From Gracilimonas sediminicola (GTDB lineage Bacteria > Bacteroidota > Rhodothermia > Balneolales > Balneolaceae), in assembly GCF_024320785.1 (NCBI RefSeq), contig NZ_JANDBC010000002.1:1-64000 (forward strand): 64,000 bases of DNA, in the 5' to 3' direction. This document shows positions 26,387 through 35,513 of this stretch, one piece after another. The notes under the pieces are model-generated. The model ran no database searches. It was given only the letters and a program-made list of their open reading frames with translations, and was not told the DNA's origin. Within the stretch, counting starts at the first letter, position 1. Each line of letters opens with the position of its first letter. The translations under genes and the position numbers were made by a program.

Positions 26387-27142
26387 TTAATTTGTTGTTG
26401 GATTATAAACCGGAATGGGCTCATCAAATGGCAGTACGGCCTCAAGGGCTCCCCTGGCAATCAGGTCTTTCAGGTAGATCTCAACGCGCCGGTTTCTTCT
26501 TCTTCCATCCGCTGTTTCATTTTCTGATACCGGGCGATATTCCCCAAAACTGCTCGCCTTAAAATGGGAAGGGGCCATATCTGCCTGTGCTTGTAAATAC
26601 TGCACTACCGATACCGAACGCGCCGCCCCCAAATGCCAGTTTGATTGGAACAACATGTTACTAATAGGCACATTATCGGTATGCCCCTGTACCTCAATAT
26701 CAATTTCACGCTCCCCCAGAACTTCGGCAACCTGCTGTAATACGATCTTAGCCTCCGGTAATAATTCAGAAGAACCACTTTCAAATGTAAGCGAATCACT
26801 CAACGTGATTTTAACTCCGTCGCGGAGTAGCTGAATATCCACTTCGGATGCTACATCCTGCTCATGCAAAAAATCGGCAAAGGCTTCCCATCGCTCCATC
26901 TGCTCTTCCATCATTTGCTCGAGCTGCTCGGGTTCTATTTTATTCTCAATACTTTCTACGGCTGCCTGAGATTCCGGCAAAAATCCCGCATTCTTCTGGA
27001 AGTATTGTATAAAGCTGTTAAACGATGTTTTCTCAACACCGGAAGTCATGGTGTATAGCAACACAAAGAACGTGAGAATCAACGTCACAAGGTCACTATA
27101 GGTCACTAACCAGCCTTGAGAATCTCCTTCAGATTTTCCCAT
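26387..27142 (-). CDS. motB: MotB, stator protein with OmpA-like peptidoglycan anchor
   Basis: 251 residues. A single membrane helix near the N-terminus contains the ion-binding aspartate D17 in WLVTYSDLVTLILTFFVLLY. The C-terminal OmpA-like domain has VQGHTDNVPI and RRNRRVEIYL, which anchor the stator to the wall. MotA4-5B2 units drive rotation; proton versus sodium coupling cannot be decided by eye. It overlaps motA by 37 bp. Confidence 0.97.
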   Translation of the reverse strand: MGKSEGDSQGWLVTYSDLVTLILTFFVLLYTMTSGVEKTSFNSFIQYFQKNAGFLPESQAAVESIENKIEPEQLEQMMEEQMERWEAFADFLHEQDVASEVDIQLLRDGVKITLSDSLTFESGSSELLPEAKIVLQQVAEVLGEREIDIEVQGHTDNVPISNMLFQSNWHLGAARSVSVVQYLQAQADMAPSHFKASSFGEYRPVSENETADGRRRNRRVEIYLKDLIARGALEAVLPFDEPIPVYNPTTN

Positions 27143-27984
27143 TCTTTATCCTGTTGTTCGATCCAAAGTTTGTAAAACTTCTCGTCGCGTTGTTTGATAA
27201 TCTTTAGTTCTTCATGGTGTTTGACGTACTCTGCCCGGCTGTGCGGGTCAATATGAATCAGCATTTTCTTTTCCATGATGCGGGGATTTTCACCGGCTAC
27301 AATGGACAAAATACCCACCCTGAACATCCGCTTTCGGTTCAAAGCAATTTCACTCAAATACTCTAATTTTGCCGCCAGCGGTCCCACAATCATATTGGCG
27401 AACATACTTCCGTAAAGTGTTGTCAAAAGGGCCACCGCCATACCGGCCCCAAGCGCCTCCGGATCCGAAATATTCTGAAGCATCAATACCAGCCCCACAA
27501 TAGTCCCGATCATACCGAATGCAGGTCCATAGGTAGCCAGTGAATTCATAACACCGGCAGCGAGTTCTAAATCCCGCTCTGCTCCTTTTATCTCATCTGC
27601 AAGAATACTATCCAGGCTTTCTTCTTTGAAACCGTCAACCGCCAGCTGAAGACCATTCTTCAGATAGTCATCTTTTAGATGTTTGATGTCGTTATCCAGA
27701 ATCAACAATCCACCGGTTCTAACACGCCGGGCAAACATACTGAGCAACTCCATGTCGGTTCGGAGGTCAATAGAGGTCACTTTCATTAATCCCATGAAGG
27801 TTTTAAAACTCGTTTTGATGTCATCAATGCTGAAGCTGATCATGGTTGATGCCATCGCCCCCCCAACCACAATAAAAAGAGAAGACAAACTCAAGAATAT
27901 GAGAATACTTCCTTCCATCATGATGGAACCGACGATCAGGGTGAACCCAATAACTAATCCTATGATTGTTGAACGATCTAACAT
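27106..27984 (-). CDS. motA: MotA, stator channel protein
   Basis: 292 residues. Four membrane helices: two near residues 5-50, and the pair around GPAFGMIGTIVGLVLMLQNI and LLTTLYGSMFANMIVGPLAAKL, which carry the conserved prolines of the ion path. The cytoplasmic loop has ARRVRTGGLLILDNDI, where Asp stands in the place of the usual Glu that contacts FliG. First gene of the motA-fliR operon; a sigma-28-like box lies only 8 bp before the ATG. Confidence 0.97.
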   Translation of the reverse strand: MLDRSTIIGLVIGFTLIVGSIMMEGSILIFLSLSSLFIVVGGAMASTMISFSIDDIKTSFKTFMGLMKVTSIDLRTDMELLSMFARRVRTGGLLILDNDIKHLKDDYLKNGLQLAVDGFKEESLDSILADEIKGAERDLELAAGVMNSLATYGPAFGMIGTIVGLVLMLQNISDPEALGAGMAVALLTTLYGSMFANMIVGPLAAKLEYLSEIALNRKRMFRVGILSIVAGENPRIMEKKMLIHIDPHSRAEYVKHHEELKIIKQRDEKFYKLWIEQQDKEWENLKEILKAG

Positions 27985-27991
27985 ATTTCCT

Positions 27992-28017
27992 TTATCGGTG
28001 TATGGATAAAAATCTTA
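27992..28017 (-). promoter_or_regulatory. Sigma-28-type promoter candidate for motA operon
   Basis: On the minus strand TAAG-N14-ACCGATAA, close to sigma-28 consensus. The -10 box ends 7 bp before the motA ATG, so transcription would begin at or within a few bases of the start codon. Confidence 0.55.
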
Positions 28018-28181
28018 AGAGGATATCCCCCTGTTTTTCTAAAAGCGTATCGGTACTGAATGGTTTAGTGATATAGGATTGGTATCGGCATTTCTGAAAA
28101 ATTCATAAGCATAAAAAAACTCTACCCCCATAATTGATCTGCAGACCAATTTCTGAGAGCAGAGCTTTAACCTTAACTATG

Positions 28182-28213
28182 AAAAATTAGCTACGTTATC
28201 GTTTGGCTAATTA
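28182..28213 (-). terminator. Rho-independent terminator after flgE
   Basis: On the minus strand the stem ATTAGC/GCTAAT is followed by TTTTTC, immediately at the flgE stop codon. It separates the flgB-flgE operon from motA. Confidence 0.6.
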
Positions 28214-29833
28214 CCTTTTCAGATTTACTGCTTCTGTCAACATTTCGTCAGAAGTTGTGATTACCCGAGCGTTTGACTGATAGGCTCGTTGTGAGGTAAT
28301 CATATTTGTAAATTCTTTGGCCAGGTCAACATTTGATCCTTCCAACGAACCGGAGTTAATAGCTGTTCCGGCAAAGCTATCGGCTGTGTTTACAAACATT
28401 TCGCCGGCAGCTGAGGTAGCACGGAACAACCCGCTTCCTACCATTTCAAGTCCATTCTGGTTTTGAACCTGCGCAAGAGCAAGCTGCGCCAGAACGGTGC
28501 TGTTTCCGTTGTCATAAATTCCCTGAACCTGTCCGGCTCCATCAATGGCAACATCAATAAGCTGTCCCTGGGTGTAACCGTCCTGGCTAATCACCTTAGC
28601 AGAATTAGATCCTGCATATTGTGTGAACCGTGTTCCTGTTTGGGAATCACCGAGGTTTACGGCGAAACTTGATGTGCTTGCTCCTCGACCAGGCTCAAAA
28701 GTCATGTTCAGCATATCGCCTGAAGAAAGCTGGCCGAGTTCATCAAACGTAACGGTTCCGGAAGCTCCGCTTGTGATGGTTTCGCCATCAAGGAAACGGG
28801 CGTCGTATTGCCATTCGTTGGTACCAACCTGTGTGAACTCAAGCATCAGTGAGTGAGCCTGACCAAGATCATCATAAACCGTGGTACTCATGGTTTGCGT
28901 GTTGGTTTGGCCTTCCTGAATAGTTTGCAGTCCCGGGAAGTTGATGTCTCCCGCTCCGGTTACTGATACATTTGAAATGTCGAGATCACTGTCGCCCATA
29001 GTTGCCGAGCGCAGGTTCATCATTCCGTCAATCAAAGAAAGCTGGCCTTCAGTTGAGGTTAATCCACTGTTGAAGCTGTTAATCATATCACCAACAGTGT
29101 CACCGGCAGAATAAGTATGTGAGATAGTTGCAGCCGTTCCGTCGTTTAATGTAACATCGAACGAAATTACATCACCCGCAGATAGATCCGTCAGTGTTTG
29201 GCTCAGATCGTTTATAGGAGTTGTAGCCGTTGCATTGTCTCCGGCTGCGGTTGTAAATCCACTTTGAGCTTGCAGTACTTTGCTCACGCTGGTTCCTGCA
29301 TTCAGGTTACCGGCAAGCGTCACGTTATCTGTTTTCTTTGGAGGAAGTACGTTCTCAAAATCGATACGAACGTCTTCAGCCGCACCGCCGCCCAGAATGT
29401 TTCCACTACTGTCAGCGATGTATCCTTGAACTGAACGACCGGCCTGATCTACCAGCATTCCATCTTTGTTAAATACAAAGTTACCGGCTCGGGTCATCAG
29501 GTTTTCACCGCCGTCTGATACCATAAAGTATCCTTCGCCTTCAATGGCTAAATCGGTGGATCGGCCTGTGCTTTGCATCGCACCCTGGCTAAAATCGCGG
29601 CTGATGGAAGATACACGCACTCCCAACCCAACCTGGTTGCTCAGCTGGGGGGAGGAATCTCCGCCACCACCTGCCCGGCCTAAACGCTCACTCATCATCT
29701 CAGCAAAAGTAACCGATGATGATTTGTAGCCCGCCGTTTCTACATTTGCAATGTTATTACCTATAACATCCATTTTGGTTTGAAATGCTCTCAAACCACT
29801 AACACCTGAATTTAAAGATTTGACTAATGACAT
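28211..29833 (-). CDS. flgE: FlgE, flagellar hook protein
   Basis: 540 residues. The N-terminus MSLVKSLNSGVSGLRAFQTKMDVIGNNIANVETAGYKSS and C-terminus GSLEGSNVDLAKEFTNMITSQRAYQSNARVITTSDEMLTEAVNLKR are the conserved axial helices of FlgE; the FlgE D2 motif region (TMSTTVYDDLGQAHSLMLEF) is in the middle. Longer than the enterobacterial hook (~400), so extra surface domains are expected. Last gene of the flgB-flgE operon. Confidence 0.97.
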   Translation of the reverse strand: MSLVKSLNSGVSGLRAFQTKMDVIGNNIANVETAGYKSSSVTFAEMMSERLGRAGGGGDSSPQLSNQVGLGVRVSSISRDFSQGAMQSTGRSTDLAIEGEGYFMVSDGGENLMTRAGNFVFNKDGMLVDQAGRSVQGYIADSSGNILGGGAAEDVRIDFENVLPPKKTDNVTLAGNLNAGTSVSKVLQAQSGFTTAAGDNATATTPINDLSQTLTDLSAGDVISFDVTLNDGTAATISHTYSAGDTVGDMINSFNSGLTSTEGQLSLIDGMMNLRSATMGDSDLDISNVSVTGAGDINFPGLQTIQEGQTNTQTMSTTVYDDLGQAHSLMLEFTQVGTNEWQYDARFLDGETITSGASGTVTFDELGQLSSGDMLNMTFEPGRGASTSSFAVNLGDSQTGTRFTQYAGSNSAKVISQDGYTQGQLIDVAIDGAGQVQGIYDNGNSTVLAQLALAQVQNQNGLEMVGSGLFRATSAAGEMFVNTADSFAGTAINSGSLEGSNVDLAKEFTNMITSQRAYQSNARVITTSDEMLTEAVNLKR

Positions 29834-29924
29834 AAGTTATCTCCTGTCTTTTTGAAAATTGCAGCCTTTAGTACTGCCGGGCGATGCTACTCGATGCCCC
29901 TTTTGTTTTTTTGATTAATTACGT

Positions 29925-30605
29925 TTAGAAAATTCCAGTACCTACTTCTTCAACATCACCAATAGGTATCTCTACATCATTCACCGAGAGGAATACTCCT
30001 TCGGATGTATAACGTACTCTGTCGGCTATACCCTCAATAAATACCAGCGAGCCTACGGGATTATCCCCGTTCGCTGCCTTCACTTCAATGGTATAATCTC
30101 CTTCTCCCATGCGGTCACCGGCATTATTCAGCCCGTCCCATGTCCAGTCGTGGTCGCCGGATGACAACCCATTCATTGTTTCGCGGCGTATTTCTGATCC
30201 ACTCGCATCGCGGATGATAATCTCAACCGAATCGGCTGAGTTATTCAGTTCAAACTGAATATCAGAATTGCCTTCAGCTCCAAGGTGAACCTCATTGCTC
30301 AATGCCTTCACCTGCTTTCCTGTAAGTGATGCTGCCATGGAGTTTGTTAAGCTGGCGCTCATCATATCCTGGCTACCTTGCAGGGTTTTCAGGCCGTTAT
30401 TCACGCTGATCAGCTGCTCCACTGAGTTAAACTGAGCAAGCTGGGAGGCAAATTCGGCTCCATCCATTGGGTTGATAGGATCCTGATTACGCATTTGCGC
30501 CACCAACAGGTGTAAGAATTCCTGTTGCCCGAGCTGACTTTTCTTAGTCTGCCCTTGTTGAGCAAATGCTCCTGAGGCTTGTGAAGTTATACTATTTACA
30601 TCCAT
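29925..30605 (-). CDS. flgD: FlgD, hook-cap scaffold
   Basis: 226 residues. The N-terminal motif QQEFLHLLVAQMRNQDPINPMDGAEFASQLAQFNSVEQL is diagnostic for FlgD; residues ~110-200 hold the FlgD Ig-like domain (ASGSEIRRETMNGLSSGDHDWTWDGLNNAGD). It caps the growing hook and is shed afterwards. It lies between fliK and flgE as in many species. Confidence 0.97.
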   Translation of the reverse strand: MDVNSITSQASGAFAQQGQTKKSQLGQQEFLHLLVAQMRNQDPINPMDGAEFASQLAQFNSVEQLISVNNGLKTLQGSQDMMSASLTNSMAASLTGKQVKALSNEVHLGAEGNSDIQFELNNSADSVEIIIRDASGSEIRRETMNGLSSGDHDWTWDGLNNAGDRMGEGDYTIEVKAANGDNPVGSLVFIEGIADRVRYTSEGVFLSVNDVEIPIGDVEEVGTGIF

Positions 30606-30617
30606 GGTTCGGTTCCT

Positions 30618-32471
30618 TTAAGCGGTCCATTCCATTTGGTTGTAGCCAAATCGACGGACGGTTTGTTGTAAGTTCTGTTCGGTTTTCCGGGCCGTTGCCT
30701 GTTCATTTCCCGCACCCGATTTTATCATCGGCGATTTTTGCCGGGACGAAGACGAGTTCCCAAAGAAGCCCGACATTTCCTGCCCCTGTTCACCGCCATC
30801 AAACTGAAGGTTTACATCCAGTTGACATTCCTGCTCCAGGTGTTGTTTAATTTCCTGTTCGTACTGCTGCATCAGACGACTTAATTCCACACTTGTGGTT
30901 GCCAGCTTCACCTGTAACACGCCATCCACCTGTCGGGTAGAAAGCTGAATGCTGTTTCCATCCTCCAGTTCAAAACTGTGCTTTTGCCAGGTTTCCGGAG
31001 TGGCTTTTCCGGCTGAAATCGTTTTCTGAACAGCCTGGGTAAGCGATGGCATCACGGTTCTGCGAACCAGCATATTTGATACAGGCATTTCTCCCATTCT
31101 GGCAAACAAAGCGTTGGAAGTATCCTTCTGCTCGGTCATCTCAACCGATTCTTTTAAATATTCTTTCAGCATCAACTCTTGCTCGGTTGTCATCGCAGAA
31201 TTTTGGCCGGGACTCATCTGGTTCTGAATGGCTTGAACCGGAACATCCAGTTGCGACAGAAAGGAAACCGGAGCTTTTGTGTCTCTGCCCTGGGTAATAA
31301 CGTCAAGCCGCTCGGAGGTCAGTTCCTGCCGGCCCGAAAAAGCATAGTTTTCACGAAATCTCTTTTCTCTTACTTCTTCAGCCTTTTGGCTTTGTATTCC
31401 CTGGTTTAATTCAGGAGTACCTGTGGTGGTTTGGCCGGTAGCTGCCCGCATAGCCTGTTTTGTGACATCCACCTTTGCTTCAGGCTCGGTTTCATTGGTC
31501 TCAGAGTTTTCCTCAACCTGCTGTTTCTGGATGTTTGCAGATACCTGCTCAGCTACTTTTTGATTCTTTTGCAGAGGAGCTGCTCCTTCATTCACCAAAG
31601 GTGAGGCAGGAGCCTGGTTTTGTACATTGTTTGTTGAAGAAGTTTTCGATGAATCTCCTTCAGCCTCCTGAAGTTCAATTTCTGATTCAGACACCTTTTC
31701 TTTAACCGAAAAAGTGGTTTTCGTTGTATTTCCACCTTCAGATGTTTCCGTGACTTCAGAGCCACTCTTAACCGAAGACTCCATTTTTGGTACTCCCGGT
31801 TCAACAGCCTTAGCTTCCCCTGCCCCGGCTACCTGTTCAGCAGCCGGTTTTACTACCTGGTCGGCATTCTTTGCTTCAGAAACTTCCGTGGTGTTTGTTA
31901 CCTCAGCGTTCCCTTCGGAATTCAATGGTGTACTTATAGCTTTGGCCGGTTTCGAAATGGTTGATGCGTCTGATTTATCTTCGGTTTCAACCGCTGACCC
32001 GGCCGTTTCTATATTCTTTTCAGTTGCCTTATTTGAAGGCTCAACGGCAGTGGGAGATGTCTTTTCGCCGGCATCGGTTAACACAGTATGCTCTTTCTCA
32101 ACTTGAGAATTGCTTTTAGACTCAGCCGGTTTAGACTCAGGAATTTTAACTTCCTTTTCTGCCTCCGTTACTTCCTGATTCTGTTCATTTTCAACTTGCT
32201 CTTGCACCGCTACTTTTTCATCTCCTGTAACTTCGACCTTAGCAGGTGTGGTTTCATGGGCAAGGGGTGCTTCTTCCGACAGACCTTTCTCCTTCTTCGA
32301 AGAAGTGTTATCAGATTCCGCTTGCTGTCCAAAACCTTGTACGGTTTTCAGTATAGAACCAAATAGTCCCGGTGAAGCCTGATCTCCTTCAGCTCCTGGT
32401 GTTTTTGTAATATTTGTTGCAAGCCCGGCTTCTTTACTACTTCCGGCTGATGATAGTAACTGCTTTATCAT
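30618..32471 (-). CDS. fliK: FliK-like hook-length control protein
   Basis: 617 residues. The first ~400 are low-complexity, rich in Glu, Ala, Ser, Thr and Lys, as expected for a molecular ruler. The C-terminal ~150 contain the FliK_C fold (SIQLSTRQVDGVLQVKLATTSVELSRLMQQYEQEIKQHLEQ). FliK is exported and, at full hook length, triggers the FlhB switch. The call rests on the C-terminal domain and the position before flgD/flgE. Confidence 0.88.
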   Translation of the reverse strand: MIKQLLSSAGSSKEAGLATNITKTPGAEGDQASPGLFGSILKTVQGFGQQAESDNTSSKKEKGLSEEAPLAHETTPAKVEVTGDEKVAVQEQVENEQNQEVTEAEKEVKIPESKPAESKSNSQVEKEHTVLTDAGEKTSPTAVEPSNKATEKNIETAGSAVETEDKSDASTISKPAKAISTPLNSEGNAEVTNTTEVSEAKNADQVVKPAAEQVAGAGEAKAVEPGVPKMESSVKSGSEVTETSEGGNTTKTTFSVKEKVSESEIELQEAEGDSSKTSSTNNVQNQAPASPLVNEGAAPLQKNQKVAEQVSANIQKQQVEENSETNETEPEAKVDVTKQAMRAATGQTTTGTPELNQGIQSQKAEEVREKRFRENYAFSGRQELTSERLDVITQGRDTKAPVSFLSQLDVPVQAIQNQMSPGQNSAMTTEQELMLKEYLKESVEMTEQKDTSNALFARMGEMPVSNMLVRRTVMPSLTQAVQKTISAGKATPETWQKHSFELEDGNSIQLSTRQVDGVLQVKLATTSVELSRLMQQYEQEIKQHLEQECQLDVNLQFDGGEQGQEMSGFFGNSSSSRQKSPMIKSGAGNEQATARKTEQNLQQTVRRFGYNQMEWTA

Positions 32472-33046
32472 AGCATAATCTCCGTCATAAGTTTGGCTGC
32501 TTTATCGGAATTCAGTGACCGCAGAATTTTCTCCCGCTGAATGGTGCCCCCTCCATTGTAAAGCCTTACCAACTGCTCGTTGGTCATTTTCTCAAGGATA
32601 GGAGCAAGATCGTCTTCCTCCAGGTTTAATAAACTTTTAATACGCTGCGCGAACTCTTCTTTGCTGAGCTCCTGAATATCCTCAGCATCGGTTTCTTCCG
32701 GCTGATTTGCTTTGAGCACTTCGATCTCAGCAATCAAAGAATCGACTCTTTTATGCAAAAGGGTATTTTCTTCCAGTGCCAGCTGAAGCTCATCGGTAAC
32801 CAAGGTGTCAACGGCTACAGAATCCATTACCATTGTTGTATCAGAGAGAACGGCAACCACCGAATCTTCCTGAGCAGGCAAGCCCAGTGCTTCAAATTCA
32901 GCGTCCAGCTTTTCTTCCTGTGCCTGCACCAATTCATTGTACTCCTCTTTATTGATATAGGGATACAAGAAGTACATGGCGACAATCATCACCAACAATG
33001 GTACAGTTATTAAACCCGCAATTTTAAGTATTACTGCTTTGTTCAT
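32468..33046 (-). CDS. MotE-like protein with MgtE-N-type C-terminal domain
   Basis: 192 residues: an N-terminal membrane helix (~7-27), a coiled-coil region (~85-115) and a C-terminal domain (EEDLAPILEKMTNEQLVRLYNGGGTIQREKILRSLNSDKAAKLMTEI) resembling the MgtE N-domain found in flagellar MotE proteins. MotE homologues act as stator chaperones in some species. It overlaps fliK by 4 bp and follows fliJ by 3 bp. Confidence 0.8.
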   Translation of the reverse strand: MNKAVILKIAGLITVPLLVMIVAMYFLYPYINKEEYNELVQAQEEKLDAEFEALGLPAQEDSVVAVLSDTTMVMDSVAVDTLVTDELQLALEENTLLHKRVDSLIAEIEVLKANQPEETDAEDIQELSKEEFAQRIKSLLNLEEDDLAPILEKMTNEQLVRLYNGGGTIQREKILRSLNSDKAAKLMTEIML

Positions 33047-33049
33047 CGC

Positions 33050-33478
33050 TTAACGGCTAAATGATTGAGTTGCAATTTCATCCATAAATTTCTGTTCATC
33101 TTTGGCCACACGTTCCGAAAAAAGTCCCTTTTCAAATTCTTTCACTTTCTCCAGTATGTGAAGGTTCTTATGCGCCGCGGCCAGTTTCTCTCTCTCTTTG
33201 GAAACCTCAACTTCAGCTTTGTCCAGATCCCTGCTCAGCTTATCCATTTTCTGATGCACCTGTTGCAGATGAGCCGATCGTCTTCGGATCATATGAATAT
33301 TCTCCACTGAGTTATCTTCGGCGTTTTGCAGAAAGGTTTTCAATTTCCCCTGTACATCATCACGCACATCGCTGATCTTCTGCTTTTTGGAAACCTGCTC
33401 AGCCAGCTTTTGCTTCTGAAGCTTTTCCTGGTGTTTCCGAACTTTAAGAACCGGTGCAAGAGAGAATTTGAATTTCAT
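33050..33478 (-). CDS. fliJ: FliJ, export ATPase stalk protein
   Basis: 142 residues, almost entirely coiled coil, with the typical opening KFKFSLAPVLKVRKHQEKLQKQKLAE. FliJ inserts into the FliI hexamer and links it to FlhA. It lies directly after fliI (18 bp). Confidence 0.93.
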   Translation of the reverse strand: MKFKFSLAPVLKVRKHQEKLQKQKLAEQVSKKQKISDVRDDVQGKLKTFLQNAEDNSVENIHMIRRRSAHLQQVHQKMDKLSRDLDKAEVEVSKEREKLAAAHKNLHILEKVKEFEKGLFSERVAKDEQKFMDEIATQSFSR

Positions 33479-33496
33479 GTCTGTTGCTCGTGATTT

Positions 33497-34831
33497 TTAT
33501 TCAATAATTTTCTTTAGCGTATCCCAGAGATCATCGCTGAAATCTGTTTCGTTTAAGTCCTGTATCAAAAATGATTCCAAACCCGGATGTTTTTTTATGG
33601 ATTCGTCAATTTTTGGGTTTGAACCTTTTACATAAGCGCCAATATTGATCAGGTCTTCGGCCTCGCGATAGGTAGCCAGCAGCTCCCGGGCTTTCATCGC
33701 AATTTGCCGTTGCTCGGGTGTTACAATCTTGGTCATAACCCGCGAAATACTTTCGAGGATATCAATCGCCGGATAATGATTTTTATGCGCTAAACGGCGG
33801 GAAAGCACGATATGGCCGTCTAAAATGGAACGTACAGCATCGGCAATGGGTTCGTTCATATCGTCATTATCAACCAAAACGGTGTACAATCCGGTGATGC
33901 TTCCCTTGTGTGTTTTACCCGGTCTTTCAAGCAATTTCGGGAGAATGGTGAACACACTTGGAGTGTATCCTTTGGTGGTTGGAGGTTCCCCGGAAGCCAG
34001 CCCAATTTCTCTTTGCGCCATGGCTACCCGGGTCACAGAATCCATCATCAAGAGGACATTTTTTCCTTGGTCGCGGAAATATTCCGCAATAGCCGTTGCC
34101 GTGAATGCTCCTTTTACCCGACTCATGGCCGCGCTATCTGAGGTTGCCGCTACCACAACCGACCGCGCCAGCCCTTCTTCGCCGAGTGTGTCTTGGATAA
34201 ATTCCTGAACCTCACGGCCACGCTCACCAATCAGGGCAATCACATTGATATCGGCCGAGGAATGCTTGGCTATCATCCCCATTAAAACGGATTTACCCAC
34301 ACCGGAGCCGGCAAAAAGCCCAATTCGCTGTCCGGTTCCCACCGTATTTAATGCATCCAATGCCCGGATGCCGGTAAACATAATGTCGTTAATGGGGGCA
34401 CGGTCAAGCGGAGCGGGTGGGTCGTTATGTACCGGCATTTGCCCGGTTACACGAATTTGTCCTTTCCCATCTATGGGCTCGGCGTTGGTATCCACTACCC
34501 GGCCCAGCATCTCAAAACCGACCGGCACATTCAGCGATTGCCCCATACTCTCCACTTTGCAGCCGGCTTTCATACCCACTACACGGTCGTATGGCATAAG
34601 CAGCGTTTTCCCTTCCTTCAACCCCACTACTTCAGCGGGCACAATGGTATCCATAACAGTATGGATGCCATACACTTCCCCAACCGAAGCCTCCAGTCCG
34701 GTACATTCAATGATAGTACCGATGATGGAAGATACTTTTCCAAACCTCTTCACCTGGCTCAGCTCACCGCTGATTTTTCCACGAATGGTATCGAAGTGCT
34801 TTTGTAAGGAGGGCATTTCAGCTATTTCCAT
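33497..34831 (-). CDS. fliI: FliI, flagellar export ATPase
   Basis: 444 residues. An F1-beta-like ATPase with Walker A AGSGVGKS (K180, S181), LIGERGREV, Walker B LLMMDSVTR, and the GLASGEPPTTKGYTPSVF segment specific to the flagellar/T3SS branch. It hydrolyses ATP to prime export of rod, hook and filament subunits at the inner membrane. It overlaps fliH by 10 bp. Confidence 0.98.
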   Translation of the reverse strand: MEIAEMPSLQKHFDTIRGKISGELSQVKRFGKVSSIIGTIIECTGLEASVGEVYGIHTVMDTIVPAEVVGLKEGKTLLMPYDRVVGMKAGCKVESMGQSLNVPVGFEMLGRVVDTNAEPIDGKGQIRVTGQMPVHNDPPAPLDRAPINDIMFTGIRALDALNTVGTGQRIGLFAGSGVGKSVLMGMIAKHSSADINVIALIGERGREVQEFIQDTLGEEGLARSVVVAATSDSAAMSRVKGAFTATAIAEYFRDQGKNVLLMMDSVTRVAMAQREIGLASGEPPTTKGYTPSVFTILPKLLERPGKTHKGSITGLYTVLVDNDDMNEPIADAVRSILDGHIVLSRRLAHKNHYPAIDILESISRVMTKIVTPEQRQIAMKARELLATYREAEDLINIGAYVKGSNPKIDESIKKHPGLESFLIQDLNETDFSDDLWDTLKKIIE

Positions 34832-35508
34832 GATGGCAGGGCTAATGTCTTTTTAAATTCATCCAGCATTTCCCTGAAGTTGTGAACCACGGTTTCTTCC
34901 TGGGTTTCCAGCCTGAACTCGCCGGGATTGCATTCTTCGGAAATCTGCATGTTCAGTACCATACTTTTGGAAAAATCGTCTTTTAGTGCCTGCACAAATT
35001 CCAGGTCATCTTCGCAAACCCAAAGAATGGGCTTCGACTGCTCATTAATCTTTTGCAGCAGCGGGGCTAATTTTTCCTCAAGGGATTCTCTTATTGCGGG
35101 GTTCTCAACCGGAATACCGAGAATAGATTCACTAATCTCGAAAACCATATCCAATAAGCCCGGCTCCAATATCTGTTGGCGGCTTTTCCACTCTTCATGA
35201 GCTTGCTCCAAAGCCTCCCTGACCACTGAAAGCTTTTCATCGATCTCAGCCCGGGCCGTTTCTATGCCTTCAGCCTGGCCTGCATTAAATCCTTCAGCGT
35301 AAGCTTCATCGCGAACCTGTTCAAGCTTTCTTTTCCAACGGGCATCTCTTTCATCAAGTAGCTCATTAATATCTGTCTTTTCTTCCGTGTATTCATCTTC
35401 TTCGTTTTTAACCTCACTTTCATTAAAAATCATCTGGTAATTCAGGCGCTTGCTGCCCTCATTAAACCAGCTTATTTGATTATTTTGTAAGACCTTCTGA
35501 GTTCTCAT
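34822..35508 (-). CDS. fliH: FliH, regulator of the export ATPase
   Basis: 228 residues. A long helical stretch (~65-110) with the V-type stator-like C-domain (EISESILGIPVENPAIRESLEEKLAPLL). FliH binds FliI and docks it on the C ring. Acidic N-terminus. It is between fliG and fliI and overlaps fliI. Confidence 0.93.
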   Translation of the reverse strand: MRTQKVLQNNQISWFNEGSKRLNYQMIFNESEVKNEEDEYTEEKTDINELLDERDARWKRKLEQVRDEAYAEGFNAGQAEGIETARAEIDEKLSVVREALEQAHEEWKSRQQILEPGLLDMVFEISESILGIPVENPAIRESLEEKLAPLLQKINEQSKPILWVCEDDLEFVQALKDDFSKSMVLNMQISEECNPGEFRLETQEETVVHNFREMLDEFKKTLALPSWK

Positions 35509-35513
35509 TCTGC

